64,000 nt of DNA from Notamacropus eugenii (Eukaryota; Chordata; Mammalia; Diprotodontia; Macropodidae): contig NC_092872.1 in the NCBI RefSeq assembly GCF_028372415.1, positions 280,057,206 through 280,121,205 of the forward strand, in the 5' to 3' direction. The first letter of the stretch is position 1, and every line of letters starts with the position of its first letter. The notes under the pieces are model-generated. The model worked only from the letters and a program-made list of their open reading frames with translations, did not search any database and was not told where the DNA came from. Of the stretch, positions 45,291 through 56,859 are shown piece after piece. The translations under genes and the position numbers were made by a program.

Positions 45291-45724
45291 GATGATAATA
45301 TTTGCTAAAATTTATATATCACTTGAAACTTTGAAAAGCGCTTTACGTGGATTACTTGAATTAATTCTCACAATGCTTTGATCAAGGACTCAGATTTTAT
45401 TTTTCTTCCTTGATGGGGAAACTGCAGCTCAGTCTCCTATGACTCCTAATTCATTATCTCCTGGACATCACACAGTCTCTGCTCAACGAGGAAAGGAGCC
45501 CAGATGACCTTTAAGTCCCTTCCTGTTCTTAAATCCTGACTTTACCATTAATGACCTTCCTTCTCCTTTCAGTCTCCACCTCTTCCATTTGTTCCCTATC
45601 CCTGGCCCTGGTATTTCAGTGTCCCATCTTCATCAAGTCGTTTAACTTCTCTACTCATTCACACTTATCCCCCTACTTATCCCCCACACTACTTATCCCC
45701 CATTCAGACATATCTAATCTGGGT

Positions 45725-46065
45725 ATTAGCAATGTTGAAGAAGAAAAGACAAGGGGAGATGTGGAATATTTGAAAAGAAGTGAAGCACTGTCCCATGGAA
45801 GACGAATTCTATGTGTTCTCCTTGGCCCCAGAAGCAGGGCTAGGAAGAATGAGCAGAAGTTACAAAGCTCCCTAATAATGGAAGTTATGCCTCCAATGGA
45901 ATAGGGTGCTGCAGAAGGTGGTGAGTTCTATGCTCCCTGGAGGCCTTGTGGCAAAGCCCAGATGTCCATTTCATGCAAATTCTGTAGAGGAGATTCTTGG
46001 TGAGGTACAGGTTGGACTAGATACCTCTGAGGCCCTTCCCAGCTCTGAGGGTTGGGGTTTCATGA
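45725..46065 (+). repeat. L3/CR1-like LINE 3' end
   Basis: 'ggtggtgagttctatgctcc', 'ctggaggccttgtggcaaag', 'gaggtacaggttggactaga' and 'tacctctgaggcccttccca' are the classic CR1/L3 tail. Confidence 0.7.
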
Positions 46066-46279
46066 TTGAACCCAATGCAATGAGTCTTTCTTGTCTGTCT
46101 CCCTAGCTCTGACCCATTTATCCTAACTCTTGCTGATAGCTTGCCTTTTTAATCTTGACCTACTCACTGCTCAAGACTTTGATACCTCCCTAGTCTGTAC
46201 AGCAATGTTAATAAAAGCAAAATATTCCTGTTGCCTCACCCAGGGCTCCTGATCTAATCTTTCTTATCTATGTCCTAGA

Positions 46280-46795
46280 ATGGCAAACTTGCCTCCCTCT
46301 ATAGCACCGACGCAATAGTCACAGCGCCCACGGCTGCCTTGAATATCAGCACAATTCTGAATCATGAAATACCGTAGACTCTCCACATGGGAGGAGAACC
46401 AAAGCATTTATTCAGACATCAGAAAGCCAAACCCACCACACTAACAAAAATCTGCACGCAATAACAATGTAGAGGACAACACTATCCCCAAGCATTCCCC
46501 CTGTTAGGCTTCCCACAAACCAGCTCCATTGAACAAATCATAAGTAGGCTTCCTTAAACAAAATCACAAATAAACTCTTTCACTCATGCTAACCAGCAGC
46601 CTGCATCCTTCCTAACTCTGACTGCTCTCACGACTAAATTTCTTTCAGCTCAGTTCCAGCTCAGCAAACTTCTCCTACCATAGGCTTCATGTGACTCAAA
46701 CTCATGTGACCCAGGCAGATAACATAGGCCTATTAATGAATGAGAAAGATCTCCCCATTTTAAATTACCATTACATCCTTTACCTGTACCTGAAG
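46280..46795 (-). mobile_element. Probable solo LTR of an endogenous retrovirus (fossil)
   Basis: Read on the minus strand, an AATAAA followed by a short, GC-richer R/U5-like part (about 46290-46405) and a longer upstream U3-like part gives the layout of a retroviral LTR. Flanking internal regions are absent, so it would be a solo LTR. Family and exact ends are uncertain; it appears old and broken. It lies in LIPK intron 6 between the RTE copies. Confidence 0.45.
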
Positions 46796-46799
46796 CTCC

Positions 46800-46940
46800 A
46801 TAAACACAGTATTTAACTGACCACTACATGCATGAATTCTGGGTGCCAGGCAACTTCGCATTACTCAAAAGATGAAGTAAACATTATCAATCTCTGACTA
46901 CACTGCTTGAGTCAGGCAGCCAGTGAGTAGCTCCAGGGAC
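46800..46940 (+). repeat. Short inverted repeat B, left copy
   Basis: 'accactacatgcatgaattc' and 'tgggtgccaggcaacttcgc' with later 'cagccagtgagtagctccag' match the reverse complement of 47650-47795 with about 15-20% differences. Confidence 0.75.
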
Positions 46941-47649
46941 TCAGAAGGAAAACAAGATGAGGGCATCATCTCCTCATTCACTCTGTATTGGGGTTAGGAG
47001 GCTGTATCAGAGGCCAACTTAAACTTCCTCTTTTCTTACTTTCTATGTTCCTCATTCACGGTCATCAGACACTGGTCCATTCTGTTCCCTGGAAATTCTT
47101 TGATAGTCATGGGCTTTGGAAGTCCTAGGGCAGAAGAGTCAGGAGAGATCTATAGTTCAAACCACCACTGGTGGTTAATCAAGTTTCATAAGAAACCACA
47201 TTGGAAGGGGGGAGTATTTTGCAAAAGCATATGCTGTTTTATGACATGATATGATAAGATAAAATATGACAATATGGTTGACTGTTGTCCTTCATGCTCA
47301 AAGAGGACCAAAATGACATCTCCATGTCAAGGTCAAGGTACAGTGTGTCTAACTGAGATTGATCAGCCCAATAGAAGCTTGGAAGACTCTGCCATAGGTT
47401 GTGCACAAATAGTCCACATGGACATTTGGAGTGAAGATGTTTTTAAATTTATGTATCTTGTGTGTTGCTTTATTTTGTATAGTTACCAAAATTCTGCTTT
47501 GTTCATAGAACACAATCCCTTCTTTGATGAGGCCATGCTGGACAGTCCTATGGCAATCTCTCCCATGTCTCACAATTGATTCCAAAGTTCTTCAGAGAGA
47601 CCTTGAGAGTGCCCTGTATTGCTTCTCCTGACCTCTGTATGCCTGGAGC

Positions 47650-47795
47650 TACTCACTAGCTGCCTGAGACAAGGGATGGAGCTGGATCCAGGAACTGATA
47701 ATATTTTCTCTATCTTTTAAGTGATGCAAAGTTGCCTGGCACCCAGAATCCATGCATGTAGTGGTCAGTTGAATACTTTGCGTGGGCACCTGTCT
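47650..47795 (-). repeat. Short inverted repeat B, right copy (insert in RTE copy 2)
   Basis: This block interrupts the RTE sequence and matches 46800-46940 in opposite orientation. Both copies contain 'tgaccactacatgcatg' and 'tctgggtgccaggcaac' when read in the same sense. Confidence 0.75.
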
Positions 47796-47850
47796 TGTTG
47801 AGTTCTCTTTAAAATAGTCTTTTAGGCAAATGTATGTTTGGTATTCAAGT

Positions 47851-48455
47851 AGCATGGCCAGCCCATCAGAGTTGTGCTCTCTGCAGTAGAGTTTGAGTGC
47901 TCAACAGTTCAGCTTAAGAACAATCCTCAGTGTCTGGTACCTCAACTTGCCAGGTGATCTTCAGAATCTTCCTGAGACAATCCAAAGGGAAGAGATTCAG
48001 TTTCCTGGCATGGTGTTGGCATACTGCACAGGCTTTACAGGCATAAGACAATGAGGTCAGCACAGCAGCTCTGTAGACTTTCAGTTTGTAGACTTTTAGC
48101 CTAATACCTCTTCTCTCCCACACTCTCCTTTGGAGCCTCCCAATCACTGAGCTAACTCTGGCACTGGGTGTGTCAACCTCATCATCTATGTAGACCTTTG
48201 TGGAAAGTAACTGCCAAGGTAAGGGAACTTATCCACAGAATCCAAAATTTCTCCATTTGCTGCAACTGATGGTTCCATTTTTTGGATGGTGTGGTACTGG
48301 CTGGTAAAGACTCTCTGTTTTCTTAGTGTTGTCAGGCCAAAATTAGCACAAGTGGCAGAGAATAGATCCATTGTATCTCAGCCTCAGAGACTGACTGAAC
48401 AATCCTCTGCAAATGAAAAAGTTATGCAGTAACTCTCCTTCCACTTTAGTCTTGG
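47851..48455 (-). repeat. 605-bp perfect inverted repeat, right arm
   Basis: The reverse complement equals 44458-45062 at every base I compared. It is part of RTE copy 2; on the minus strand the RTE continues on both sides with sequence that differs from copy 1. Confidence 0.92.
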
Positions 48456-50214
48456 CTTGTAGCCTTTTCAAATCAAATAATTTACTCTCAGTTCAGTAGC
48501 TCATCTTGCTGCCATTTTCATCCTTACTGAAAGCATCTGACAACATCATTGAAACATCATGCTTACAAAGCATTAGACCAAGATACAGCTCTGCTTTACT
48601 CCATTGGTGACTGAAAAAAGCTCAAGAGCCTTGTCCATCATCCAGAACCTGGACAAGTATGACATCTTGGAACTGGTGGGTGGTACTGATGACCTTCCCT
48701 GGGAAACCAAATTTTGCAATGATCTTCCACAAGCCCTCATGACTAACAGTATCAAAGGACTTGATCAGATCAACCAATGTTGTATACAGATTTCTGCACT
48801 GCTTCTGTCATTTCCCCTAGAGTTGTCACACAGCAAAGACCATGTCGATCATTCCTTGGCCCTTTCTGAAGACACACTGGCTCTTGAGTAGATGATCAGT
48901 CTATTAAGGAGGACTGACAAGAATCTTTTCAACAATGACTAACAGAGAAACCCCCACTATGATTGTCATGGGACAACCTCTTCCCTTTTCATTTATAGAA
49001 GTGGAGAATGGAGACATCCTTGAACTCTGGGGGATAACCTCTTACTATATATCCCAGAAAATTTCCCTCAGTTTTTGTGTGAGCAGTGGGCCCCCTACCT
49101 TTTAAATCTCAGCTGGAATAGAATTAACACCAAGAACCTTGCGACATGGGAGAAGCCTAATGGCACTCAAAAACTTTTCTTCAGTTGGAAGTTTGGCTAG
49201 AGAGGGCTTGACTTCAACTTGAGATATAAGGTCAATGGCTTCCACACTGGTTGATGACAGTCTGTTGAGAATGCTATGGAAGTGTTTAGCCCATCTCTCC
49301 AAGATTATGTTCTTATCACTAATCAAGGCGGTTCCATCAACACTGAGTAGTCAAGATGCACCACAGGCCTTTGATCCATAAATAGCCTGTAGATAATCAT
49401 AAAAGTGCTTTGGATTGTTACTATCAACATAAAACTGAATTTTATCTGCCTTCTTATTGAGTCAAGAATCCTGCATATCTCTTAGCTTTCCTTGTACTTT
49501 ACTTTTGACGGAGTTAAATGCTCCCTTCTTAGAAATGGATGAACTAACCTGCGGATAAACCCTTTGGAGTTCTCTTTTCTTTTTGTTTAGCAGCTTCTGA
49601 ATTTCCCCATCATTTTCAACAAACCAGTCTAGATCGTGGAGAGTGTTCTGGCCCAAATTAGTAAATGTGGTGCTGTACACCAAATCTCTGAAATCTGCCC
49701 ACTCCTTTTTTCTCTGCTATTGTCAACTGTGTGTTTGCCCAGGTTTCCCTCAAAGTTAGCAACAAACTTCTTGGAGGAGCTTTCTAATCTGTTGACATTA
49801 AGTCTTGTAATCATCTTGCCTTGTGGATACCACTTTTATTGAATGTCAATATTTAACTTGGAGGGGATAAGTCTTTAATTGGTATAATACTCCTTGCCAC
49901 AAATTGCCTTCGTCACTCTCACATCCTGTCAATGTCTTCTCCTTATAATGGCATAGTCTATTAAATGCCAATGTTTGCTTCAAGGGTATTGTGTTTAGGT
50001 AAATGGAAGACAGTACTGGTGATGAGAAGGGCTCCCTGCCTTATCTGATAGTCTATGCCTACTCTAGTGTTAAAGTTACCCAGAATGACAAGCTTGTTCT
50101 CTTTCTGCACAGAGATGATGAAGGTCTCTAGGTCTTCATAAAATTTTTCTTTGAACTCATCATAGTGCAAGCCTTTGCCCTAATGATGGTGGTATGGTTT
50201 CCTGGAAGTGAAAT

Positions 50215-50465
50215 GTAGGTAATGCAATGAAAACATTGCTGACCCTAGAGTCAGGAAGATCTGAGTTCAAATCCTACCTCTCACATTTACTTAATGGTGT
50301 CACTTAAATCTGTATCTGCCTCCGTTTCCTCAACTGTAAAATAGTGATAAAGTAGTACCTACTTCCCAGGATTATTATGAGTATCAAATGAGATAATATG
50401 TGTATGGCACTTTTAAAGTGCTTTGAAAACCTCTGAAGTGCTAAATAAATGCAATCATCATCATT
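50215..50465 (+). repeat. tRNA/MIR-type SINE
   Basis: 'ctagagtcaggaagatctga', 'gttcaaatcctacctctcac', 'tcctcaactgtaaaatagtg' and 'taaatgcaatcatcatcatt' give head, core and tail. Confidence 0.8.
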
Positions 50466-50854
50466 ACTGATGAGGATGAGGAGGCCCAGAAAAGACACAT
50501 GATTCACCCAGTGTAACACAACTTACAAACAGAGAAATGGAGGAAAGGGAGCTGAAAACACAATCAGGAGATGCCTTTGTTTGAATCTTGCCTCTGACAT
50601 ATATTTTTGTATTACAAAATAAGTCTCTTCCATCTCTCAGGGCCTCAATTTCTTCATCTGTGAACAGGGTCAATATTACTGGGATTACTTGCTCCCCCCA
50701 CGGCCTTAAGACATGTGACTAAAAAGCAAGTGAAAGATTCAAACTCAGATCTAGTTAGTTCTTTTGTCTACACTTGCTATCTTTTGAACAGCCTGGCTCC
50801 ATCCTGATTTGTGGCCTGGACACACAATCTCCATCCAAATTTTGATCTTTTTTT

Positions 50855-51005
50855 GTGTTGGGAGCCCCTTTGGCTACCTGTGAAGCCCAGGGACCCCTTC
50901 CCAGAATCATGGTTTTAATGTATAAAATAGAGTACATAGGATGACAAAAGAAACCAGTTATATCAAAACAAAGATGTAATTATTTTCTTGGTCTAGAGTC
51001 TAGGT
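50855..51005 (+). repeat. Unnamed ancient repeat, copy 3
   Basis: 'gaccccttcccagaatcatg', 'aatagagtacataggatgac' and 'aaaccagttatatcaaaaca' match copy 4 at 51985 closely. Confidence 0.6.
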
Positions 51006-51724
51006 TGGGAGAGAAATGCAGCAGGAGGTGAAGGATCGGTCCATCCTACATGGTATCCTGGTGTGTACACCTAAATGCTTCTCTACCCATTGCTGGGGAT
51101 TTGGTGAGAAGGCTTCTTGAACTAAAAATACAGAGAGATGAAGAGAGGGTGTTGGAATGGGATTATCCAGGGTTTGTGTGTATTTGTATATACTTATATA
51201 AATAATAGTTGTCTCCCCAAGATAATGGAAGCTTCTTGAGGATGGAATCTGTTTCACTTTTGTCTTTGTATTCCCCAGGACTTACTAAAGTGCCTTAATA
51301 ATACAGTTCCTTAACAGAATATTTAATAAATGATTGAATGATCAGTCCATTGATAAGAGATAAGCTTGGATCTGAGGAAAATAATTCAGGCCTGGATTCT
51401 GGGATTGGAGTGACCTGAAGCAGTTCACTTCTCTCTGGGGCAATGTCCTCACCAACAAAAGAAAAGAGTTACTTCAGGAGATCTGTAAGGTTCTTGCCAA
51501 CTCCACATCAATCATTCTACAATATGGGGAGGGACCCTGGTTGAGTCACCTTGGAGAGCACCCTGGCTTGCAGGGAGTGATGTGGCTGAGGAAGCAGGCA
51601 ATGTGTGAACCCCAAACATTGGTGAGCACCTCCTGGATCACTACTGCCTGCCTAGATAGAGTCACCTAGAGTTTTTGTTCCTTTGGATTTGGTTTCATAT
51701 CTGTAAATCATGTGAATCACATAC

Positions 51725-51861
51725 CTTTATTAGTGACTCCAGGAAGGCAAACAGTTTTTTTGGAGGGCTTTTGGTGTGCTTTACTGACACAACAGGAGCC
51801 AAGCCAAAAAACATCTTGATTCTCTGAGCTAGTTTTGGATGGGTAGAGAATGATATGAAAG
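51725..51861 (-). CDS. LIPK: LIPK exon 6
   Basis: Acceptor TCTCTTACAG and donor GTATGTG bound a 137-bp exon, the family length. The split first codon is G|CT, then FISFSTHPKLAQRIKMFFGL, APVVSVKHTKSPPKKLFASL, ESLIK. The family pattern FIAFSTNPELAKKIK...ALAPVVTVKYT...SP.KKL is clear. It starts in phase 1 and ends in phase 0, so skipping it would shift the frame. Two other open frames over the same bases are shadows. Confidence 0.93.
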
Positions 51862-51984
51862 CTGTAAGAGAAAAAGAGACTCCTCTTGGTTAAGGTTAAA
51901 GTTATCCTGCACAATACAGGGCAAACCCAAAGGTAGCAGGAATGAGAATCCCAGAGACAGGAGGAAAACATAGCATTTTCTTTG

Positions 51985-52150
51985 GCCACCTTGTAAAGCC
52001 CAGAGACCTTTTCCCAAACTCAAGTTCGTAAATACATAAAACAGAATACATAGGATGACAAAGGAAACCAGTTATGTTGAAGAAAAGATGCGATTTTCCC
52101 GGACTAAGATCACAGATACCTTGCAATCTATCTATAGTGGACCCCAAGTT
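51985..52150 (+). repeat. Unnamed ancient repeat, copy 4
   Basis: 'gagaccttttcccaaactca', 'aacagaatacataggatgac', 'aaaccagttatgttgaagaa' and 'agtggaccccaagttaagaa' match copies 1-3; the last phrase looks like its end. Confidence 0.6.
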
Positions 52151-52755
52151 AAGAAGCCTTCAAAAGGAAAATAAGGCAGGGATGGTGCAGCAACTTGGCC
52201 AATGGTGCACAGATTTTGATTAGCTGAGTTGGAATCACTGATGATGGAAAAAATGGAAAGAAAAGAAATGGAAAGAGCTCTTTTATTTTAGTTTCTGAGT
52301 AATCTCCATAGGAGAAGGAGAATTCAAGAAGAGAAGAAAAATTTGTCTAAGGGTCTGTGGGGCAACCTGAGCTTTTTTTTTTTTTATAATTCTGAGAGAG
52401 TGAAAAGGTTTAACCAGCTTTTTGCTGGAGCCCCTAGAAATGGTTGAATAATCTAGAATCAAGGACCATTTCCCAGCCTGCTCTGGTGGGCTAGACCATA
52501 CTCTGAGGCTGTCGTCCCATCATTGCTATATGTGGCTTTGGGGTCAACATTTTAGGAACTTATTCTCACCAGGTGAAGGCAATTTTTCAGTTTCTAATTA
52601 GTTCCATCTATTATAATAAAGGTCTAAGTTATATCATGGAAATGGATCCAATTCAGCTCAGGTAAAGGGATCAAGCTACAAAACTATCAGTTACACTGAG
52701 ACAATCCCCAGTGCCCTGGGCGCAGGAGAGATTGATGGAGGTCTTTATGGTACAG
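52151..52755. other. LIPK intron 5, nothing recognised
   Basis: No exon or clear repeat is visible apart from a poly-T run at 52375-52385. Confidence 0.4.
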
Positions 52756-52759
52756 CATA

Positions 52760-53140
52760 GTTAGCCCAATATGGCCCTGTGGATACCTCAAGAGGTGGAA
52801 GGAGTCTCAGAGGCCCCCTTATCCAACTTTTATATGAATAAAAATTCCTTCTATTTTATACCTGACATGTGGTCATCCAGTTTTTATTTGAATACCTCCA
52901 GTGAGGGGGAGTCCCCAGTGGATAGTTCATGGCTTTGGAGAGAGTTGCCTTATATCAAACCAGAGTCTGTCTTTCTGTAAGTTTCTCCCTTGACTCCTAG
53001 TTCTGCTCTCCAGGATGAGGAAGAACACATCTAATCCCCTGATAACCCTTCAAATACTCCTTTCATTGAATCCCCAGCACTTAGCACAGTCCCCAGCACA
53101 TAATAGACACTCAAAAAATGCTTGTTGACTGGCTGGCTGA
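52760..53140 (-). repeat. L3/CR1-like LINE 3' end, antisense, plus L2/MIR tail
   Basis: 'aggagtctcagaggccccct', 'ttgaatacctccagtgaggg' and 'tgactcctagttctgctctc' are reversed CR1/L3 text; 53080-53140 adds a plus-strand tail ('cttagcacagtccccagcac'). Confidence 0.6.
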
Positions 53141-54015
53141 CTGACAGCCATCCTCTACTTCCTAAGTCTCTTCTTCAAACTCAACATTCTAAATGTTTTC
53201 CAACAATCTTCTTTCCTATGAGGAGATTTTGCTTGCTTAAAGGGAAGAAAAAGGACAATGGTGTAAAAATTATGATCTGAACATAGTACTGAGGACTTGA
53301 GAGAAAAGAGTTGCTCAAATATAATGAGAACACCTCTTTGACAGCAGGTCTGACTGAGGTCCAGAAAGACAATAATTATGTTCTGTCACTGGTTTATGTA
53401 TCTCTTTTCTGGGATTTAAAGATATAATTTAGGAACTATAAATCACAGAACTAGTCGGGGAACGTGAGGAAACTTGTAGATTGTTGCTTTTTATTATATC
53501 AGGTAGGACTATGGACTCAACCTAAGTTGGAGATGAGTCACAACTCATGAGGAAGCTCCAACACAAGGTGTTGTAAGCCAAGTGATGTGGGAGCAGAAAA
53601 ATGAGAAGACAGAACAGTCACCAGAAAAGAGAAGATGATGGAGACCTATACAGACAATAGACTGGGCTCTGCTGCTTGAAAGAGGCACAAAAGTGGAGAA
53701 TCAGAAGCTAAGAGCATTTGTCATTGGCAGAGATGTGACTATAAAGACAGTCTCTGCATGCTGCTGGAAGCTGATTAGAGAAAGCAGGAAACCCCCCTCT
53801 CCCCAGCATGATGAACTTGCTGGATTGTCTGAACAATCTGAGAAACTACCAAGAACCAATAAATATCACAGTGGATCTGGGAACCCTTTATTGGAGGAGA
53901 GCTTGACAGCTGCTGGGAACTTATGAGAGAAACCAGAATTTTCTTACTGTATGAAGAGCTGGTTGGGCTTATCTGTATTTCTACTTCATGCTAGCTATAG
54001 TCCGAGAAGTCAAGC
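53141..54015. other. LIPK intron 5, unassigned stretch
   Basis: No lipase exon is visible. The sequence at about 53520-53935 reads as one dispersed-looking block, but I cannot classify it. Confidence 0.3.
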
Positions 54016-54019
54016 ATTT

Positions 54020-54325
54020 TTGCTGGCTGTCTTTCATCCTTAGATATTTCTCCCTCCTCATTTAGACTTCCTGGTTTCTTTCAAGGTCTACCTAAAGTCT
54101 CACATTCTGCATCTTAAGAGAGTGCCTTCCCTCTATTATTTCCAATTTATCCTATCTATAGCTTGTGTGTGCACAGTTTTTTTTTCTGCATGTAGTCTCC
54201 TCCATTAGACTGTGAGTTCCTTGAGAACAAGGACTGTCTTTTACCTTTCTTTGTAACCCCAGCACTTCACACAGTGCCTAACACACAGGCTTTTAATAAA
54301 TGCTTGTTGACTGACTGAGAGAGGA
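54020..54325 (+). repeat. L2 LINE 3' end
   Basis: 'cttcctggtttctttcaagg', 'gactgtgagttccttgagaa', 'caaggactgtcttttacctt' and 'aggcttttaataaatgcttg' represent the L2 tail. Confidence 0.75.
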
Positions 54326-54970
54326 ATGCTTCCAGAGGAAAGAGAGAAGATCTGAAAAGCTTTACAGGTCTCAGGCTTAATGAAACTTCTTGACACTGAA
54401 ATTCCTGTTTCAAGGTATAGGCTCAGGGCCACTGTTTCACTAAAAAAATAATGTTCTCTATGAAAAGGTTTAGCTTCCCTTCCACGTTCTGAGAGCAACC
54501 AAGAAGAGATTTCATTCAGCAAGAATGCAGGAAACTCCTCCTAAGAGAAGCAAGTACCATGAGGCACACTGACTCCTCATCACAAACTCTGGCCTACAGT
54601 CCCAGTTTTGCCTTCTACTGAATCCATGCTTGGCTATGATTATTCTTGTTTAATAATTATTTCATTTTGAGAGTTGGTGTTGACAGGATTGCTTTGTGTA
54701 CATGTCAGTGTGAGTGACTCATTGCGCCACACAATGTGCTTAATACATTTAGAATGTGGGTCTCAGAAGTGAACTGATCGCACATGCCTTATGCTTATCC
54801 TATAATTTCCATGTCAGATGCTGGGGCAGGTTCCAGCTGGGCCTGAGGGGATCAGATCCAGGATTAGTAGACCCCTGTTTCCAACCCAAAACTTATACAG
54901 TAGATTGCCCAGAGAGGAGAGAGGCTGGATGCCACCCAGTGCCCTCACCGACCCATCAGGCTGCACATAC

Positions 54971-55080
54971 CAATGGTGGCACCCTGGGAATGACCCAGAA
55001 AATACAGTTGCTTCTGCCTAGTTTTCTTCACAATAAAATCAATTGTGGCAGGGAGGTCATAGTTAGCCATTTCATCAAAA
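54971..55080 (-). CDS. LIPK: LIPK exon 5 (nucleophile serine)
   Basis: Acceptor CTTTGGCAG and donor GTATGTG bound a 110-bp exon: [36 protein letters not shown] plus a split codon. GHSQG is the alpha/beta-hydrolase nucleophile elbow with the catalytic Ser as TCC at 54989-54987. It is the undamaged counterpart of the GHSQD exon in the LIPF-like pseudogene. Confidence 0.95.
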
Positions 55081-56250
55081 CTGCCAAAGAAAGAGAGAAA
55101 TGAAGCTGAATGTGAATTCTGACTTTGATATCTACTTTTAAACAAATGAACATTTATAGATAGATTCAATCACTATGGGCTTATGGGCCTTCTCCACTGA
55201 GGTGGATCCACTGCTCCCTTAGGTCTTAGGAGGTGGTTGACATGACTAACTCTAAACATCTTCTGGGAATCAGCCATCTAGTGGGGAGTCCCCCTTAGCC
55301 CAGCTGGGCTGCTCCCCAAAGGGCTCATTCTCCCTGAACCTGCCTTTAAGAGCCCAAGGTCTCTTCTCTACAATGAGGAGGCATCAGAGAAGTAGAGATG
55401 ACAACTTTTGGCTTTGGTGGAAGATTCTGATTTTTAAAATCTTGACCTATAACTTTCCTGATGTCAGGGGTTCCCAGTGAGTAAATCCCTTCTGCCAAGC
55501 CAGATCAGCAGCTGTCCTATTATTTATAGCCATAGACAGATTTAGTCTTTTAGAAATACAGTCTTGCAAAGTCAAAAACTATCTCCTCCACTCAACTGAG
55601 GAAAGTGACTTGCTCAGGGCCACATAGCCAGTATGTATTTAAGGCAGGACTGGAACCCAGGTCTCTGTCTACTATGCCAGGCTTCTTCACATGGCTGCTA
55701 AGGTGTTTCTTCACTTAGGGTCTGGGAACTAAGATTTAAAATATTTTGATAACTGGATTTCATTGTAATCAGTGACCTTTGTAATCCTACACATTTTAAG
55801 CACTTAAAAACATCATCCTGAGAAGGGCTCCATAGGTTGCAACAGCCTGCAAAGGGGGTGGAGTGTCCATGTTCAAAACCCTGGACCCGCCTTGCTAGAT
55901 GTCTGTGTTTGTCGACCTCTTAGACATTCAGAACACTAACATTATACAATTGAAGATCCTCAACTGGACCGTAAGCTCCATGAGAAAAGGCAGGGTTTCT
56001 CCTTGATCTCGTTAATCTGTCTCAATCCCTAGTTTGTCAAAGTGCTATGCTCTGAGCAGGCTGTTAATATTGAGGGAATTAATATTGAGGGAATCCAGCT
56101 AAAGGAAAGATAGTGTTTCTGGACAATAAAAATCCATCAGTCCACAATTTGGGTCAAATCATGTCACTTTCAGAGGCAGGATTTCTGTCTTTATGAAAAA
56201 AGTTTTCCAGCAATGTTGACCCAAACAAAGTGTCTGGAACTTTCTTTTTT
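55081..56250. other. LIPK intron 4, mostly unassigned
   Basis: An antisense MIR fragment lies at about 55580-55690 ('tgacttgctcagggccacat', 'gcaggactggaacccaggtc'). The rest shows no feature I can support. Confidence 0.45.
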
Positions 56251-56254
56251 GGTG

Positions 56255-56560
56255 TGTAGTGGATAGAGCACCAATGCAGGAGTCAGGAGGACCTGAGTTC
56301 AAGTCTCATCTCAGACACTTGACACTCACTAGCTGTGTGACCTTGGGCAAGTCACTTAACCCCAATTGCTTCAACCTGGGTCATCTCCAGTCATCCTGCT
56401 GAATATCTGGTCACTGGATTCAGATGGCTCTAGAGGAGAAGTGAGGCTGAGACCTGCACAGCCCTCCCTCACTCAAAACAAAGTCAAGTGTAAGTCATGT
56501 CATTATTTCTCTGATGGCAAGGTCTTCTTCAGCAATGAAGGATGAACACATATCTACAAT
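56255..56560 (+). repeat. RTE-tailed SINE, near full length, sense
   Basis: Head 'agtggatagagcaccaatgc' with 'gacctgagttcaagtctcat', middle 'aacctgggtcatctccagtc', body 'gattcagatggctctagagg' and RTE-like tail 'cttcttcagcaatgaaggat' are all present and in order. Confidence 0.9.
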
Positions 56561-56859
56561 TTCCATGTTCATATCTGAAGCCCAGTCCAAGAACCTACAG
56601 CAAAAGCCCCATCTCCCAATGAGGCTAAGTCCTCAAAAGGACATGGCCTCCTAGGCTGTGGGAGGAAGGAGTTTAGGAAGACAGACCTTGTGCTCATCTC
56701 CTGGCCACATTTATTTACTCCCCTTGACGTGAGGTGTATTTGACTATGTGCCCTAATAGGTCAGAGAAGCCCCAGACCCAACTAGATCCTAGCAGACCTT
56801 TTAAGAATCTGAGGCTGGCTCAGGAAACCCCGGTATTCTGGCAGGTACCTCTTTAAACA

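Larger units (their letters stand above)
47268..50185 (-). mobile_element. RTE-clade LINE, most of ORF (copy 2)
   Basis: On the minus strand the order is RTE-like: endonuclease C-terminal part (50170-49860; VILGNFNTRVG), linker (49683-49462; GQNT...ENDGEIQKLLNKK), reverse transcriptase (49326-48190; ERWAKHFHSILNR, VNSIPAEI, FSVTNGVKQ, the altered FAEDCS), the post-RT part with WERRGIRL and CLRKILKITWQ, and the 3' end at 47268-47330, followed by a short A/T tandem tail (47240-47275). Frame breaks and stops are many. A block of about 150 bases (47650-47800) of other origin interrupts it. RTE elements are about 3.3 kb, so this copy is nearly full length but dead. Confidence 0.88.

Noticed and set aside
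53520-53935. Possible LTR-like block with an AATAAA
   Set aside because: No clear ends, no partner and no retroviral coding text; not enough to call.
54756-55103. Plus-strand open frame of 115 codons over LIPK exon 5
   Set aside because: Antisense shadow; the minus strand carries the conserved lipase exon with proper splice sites.
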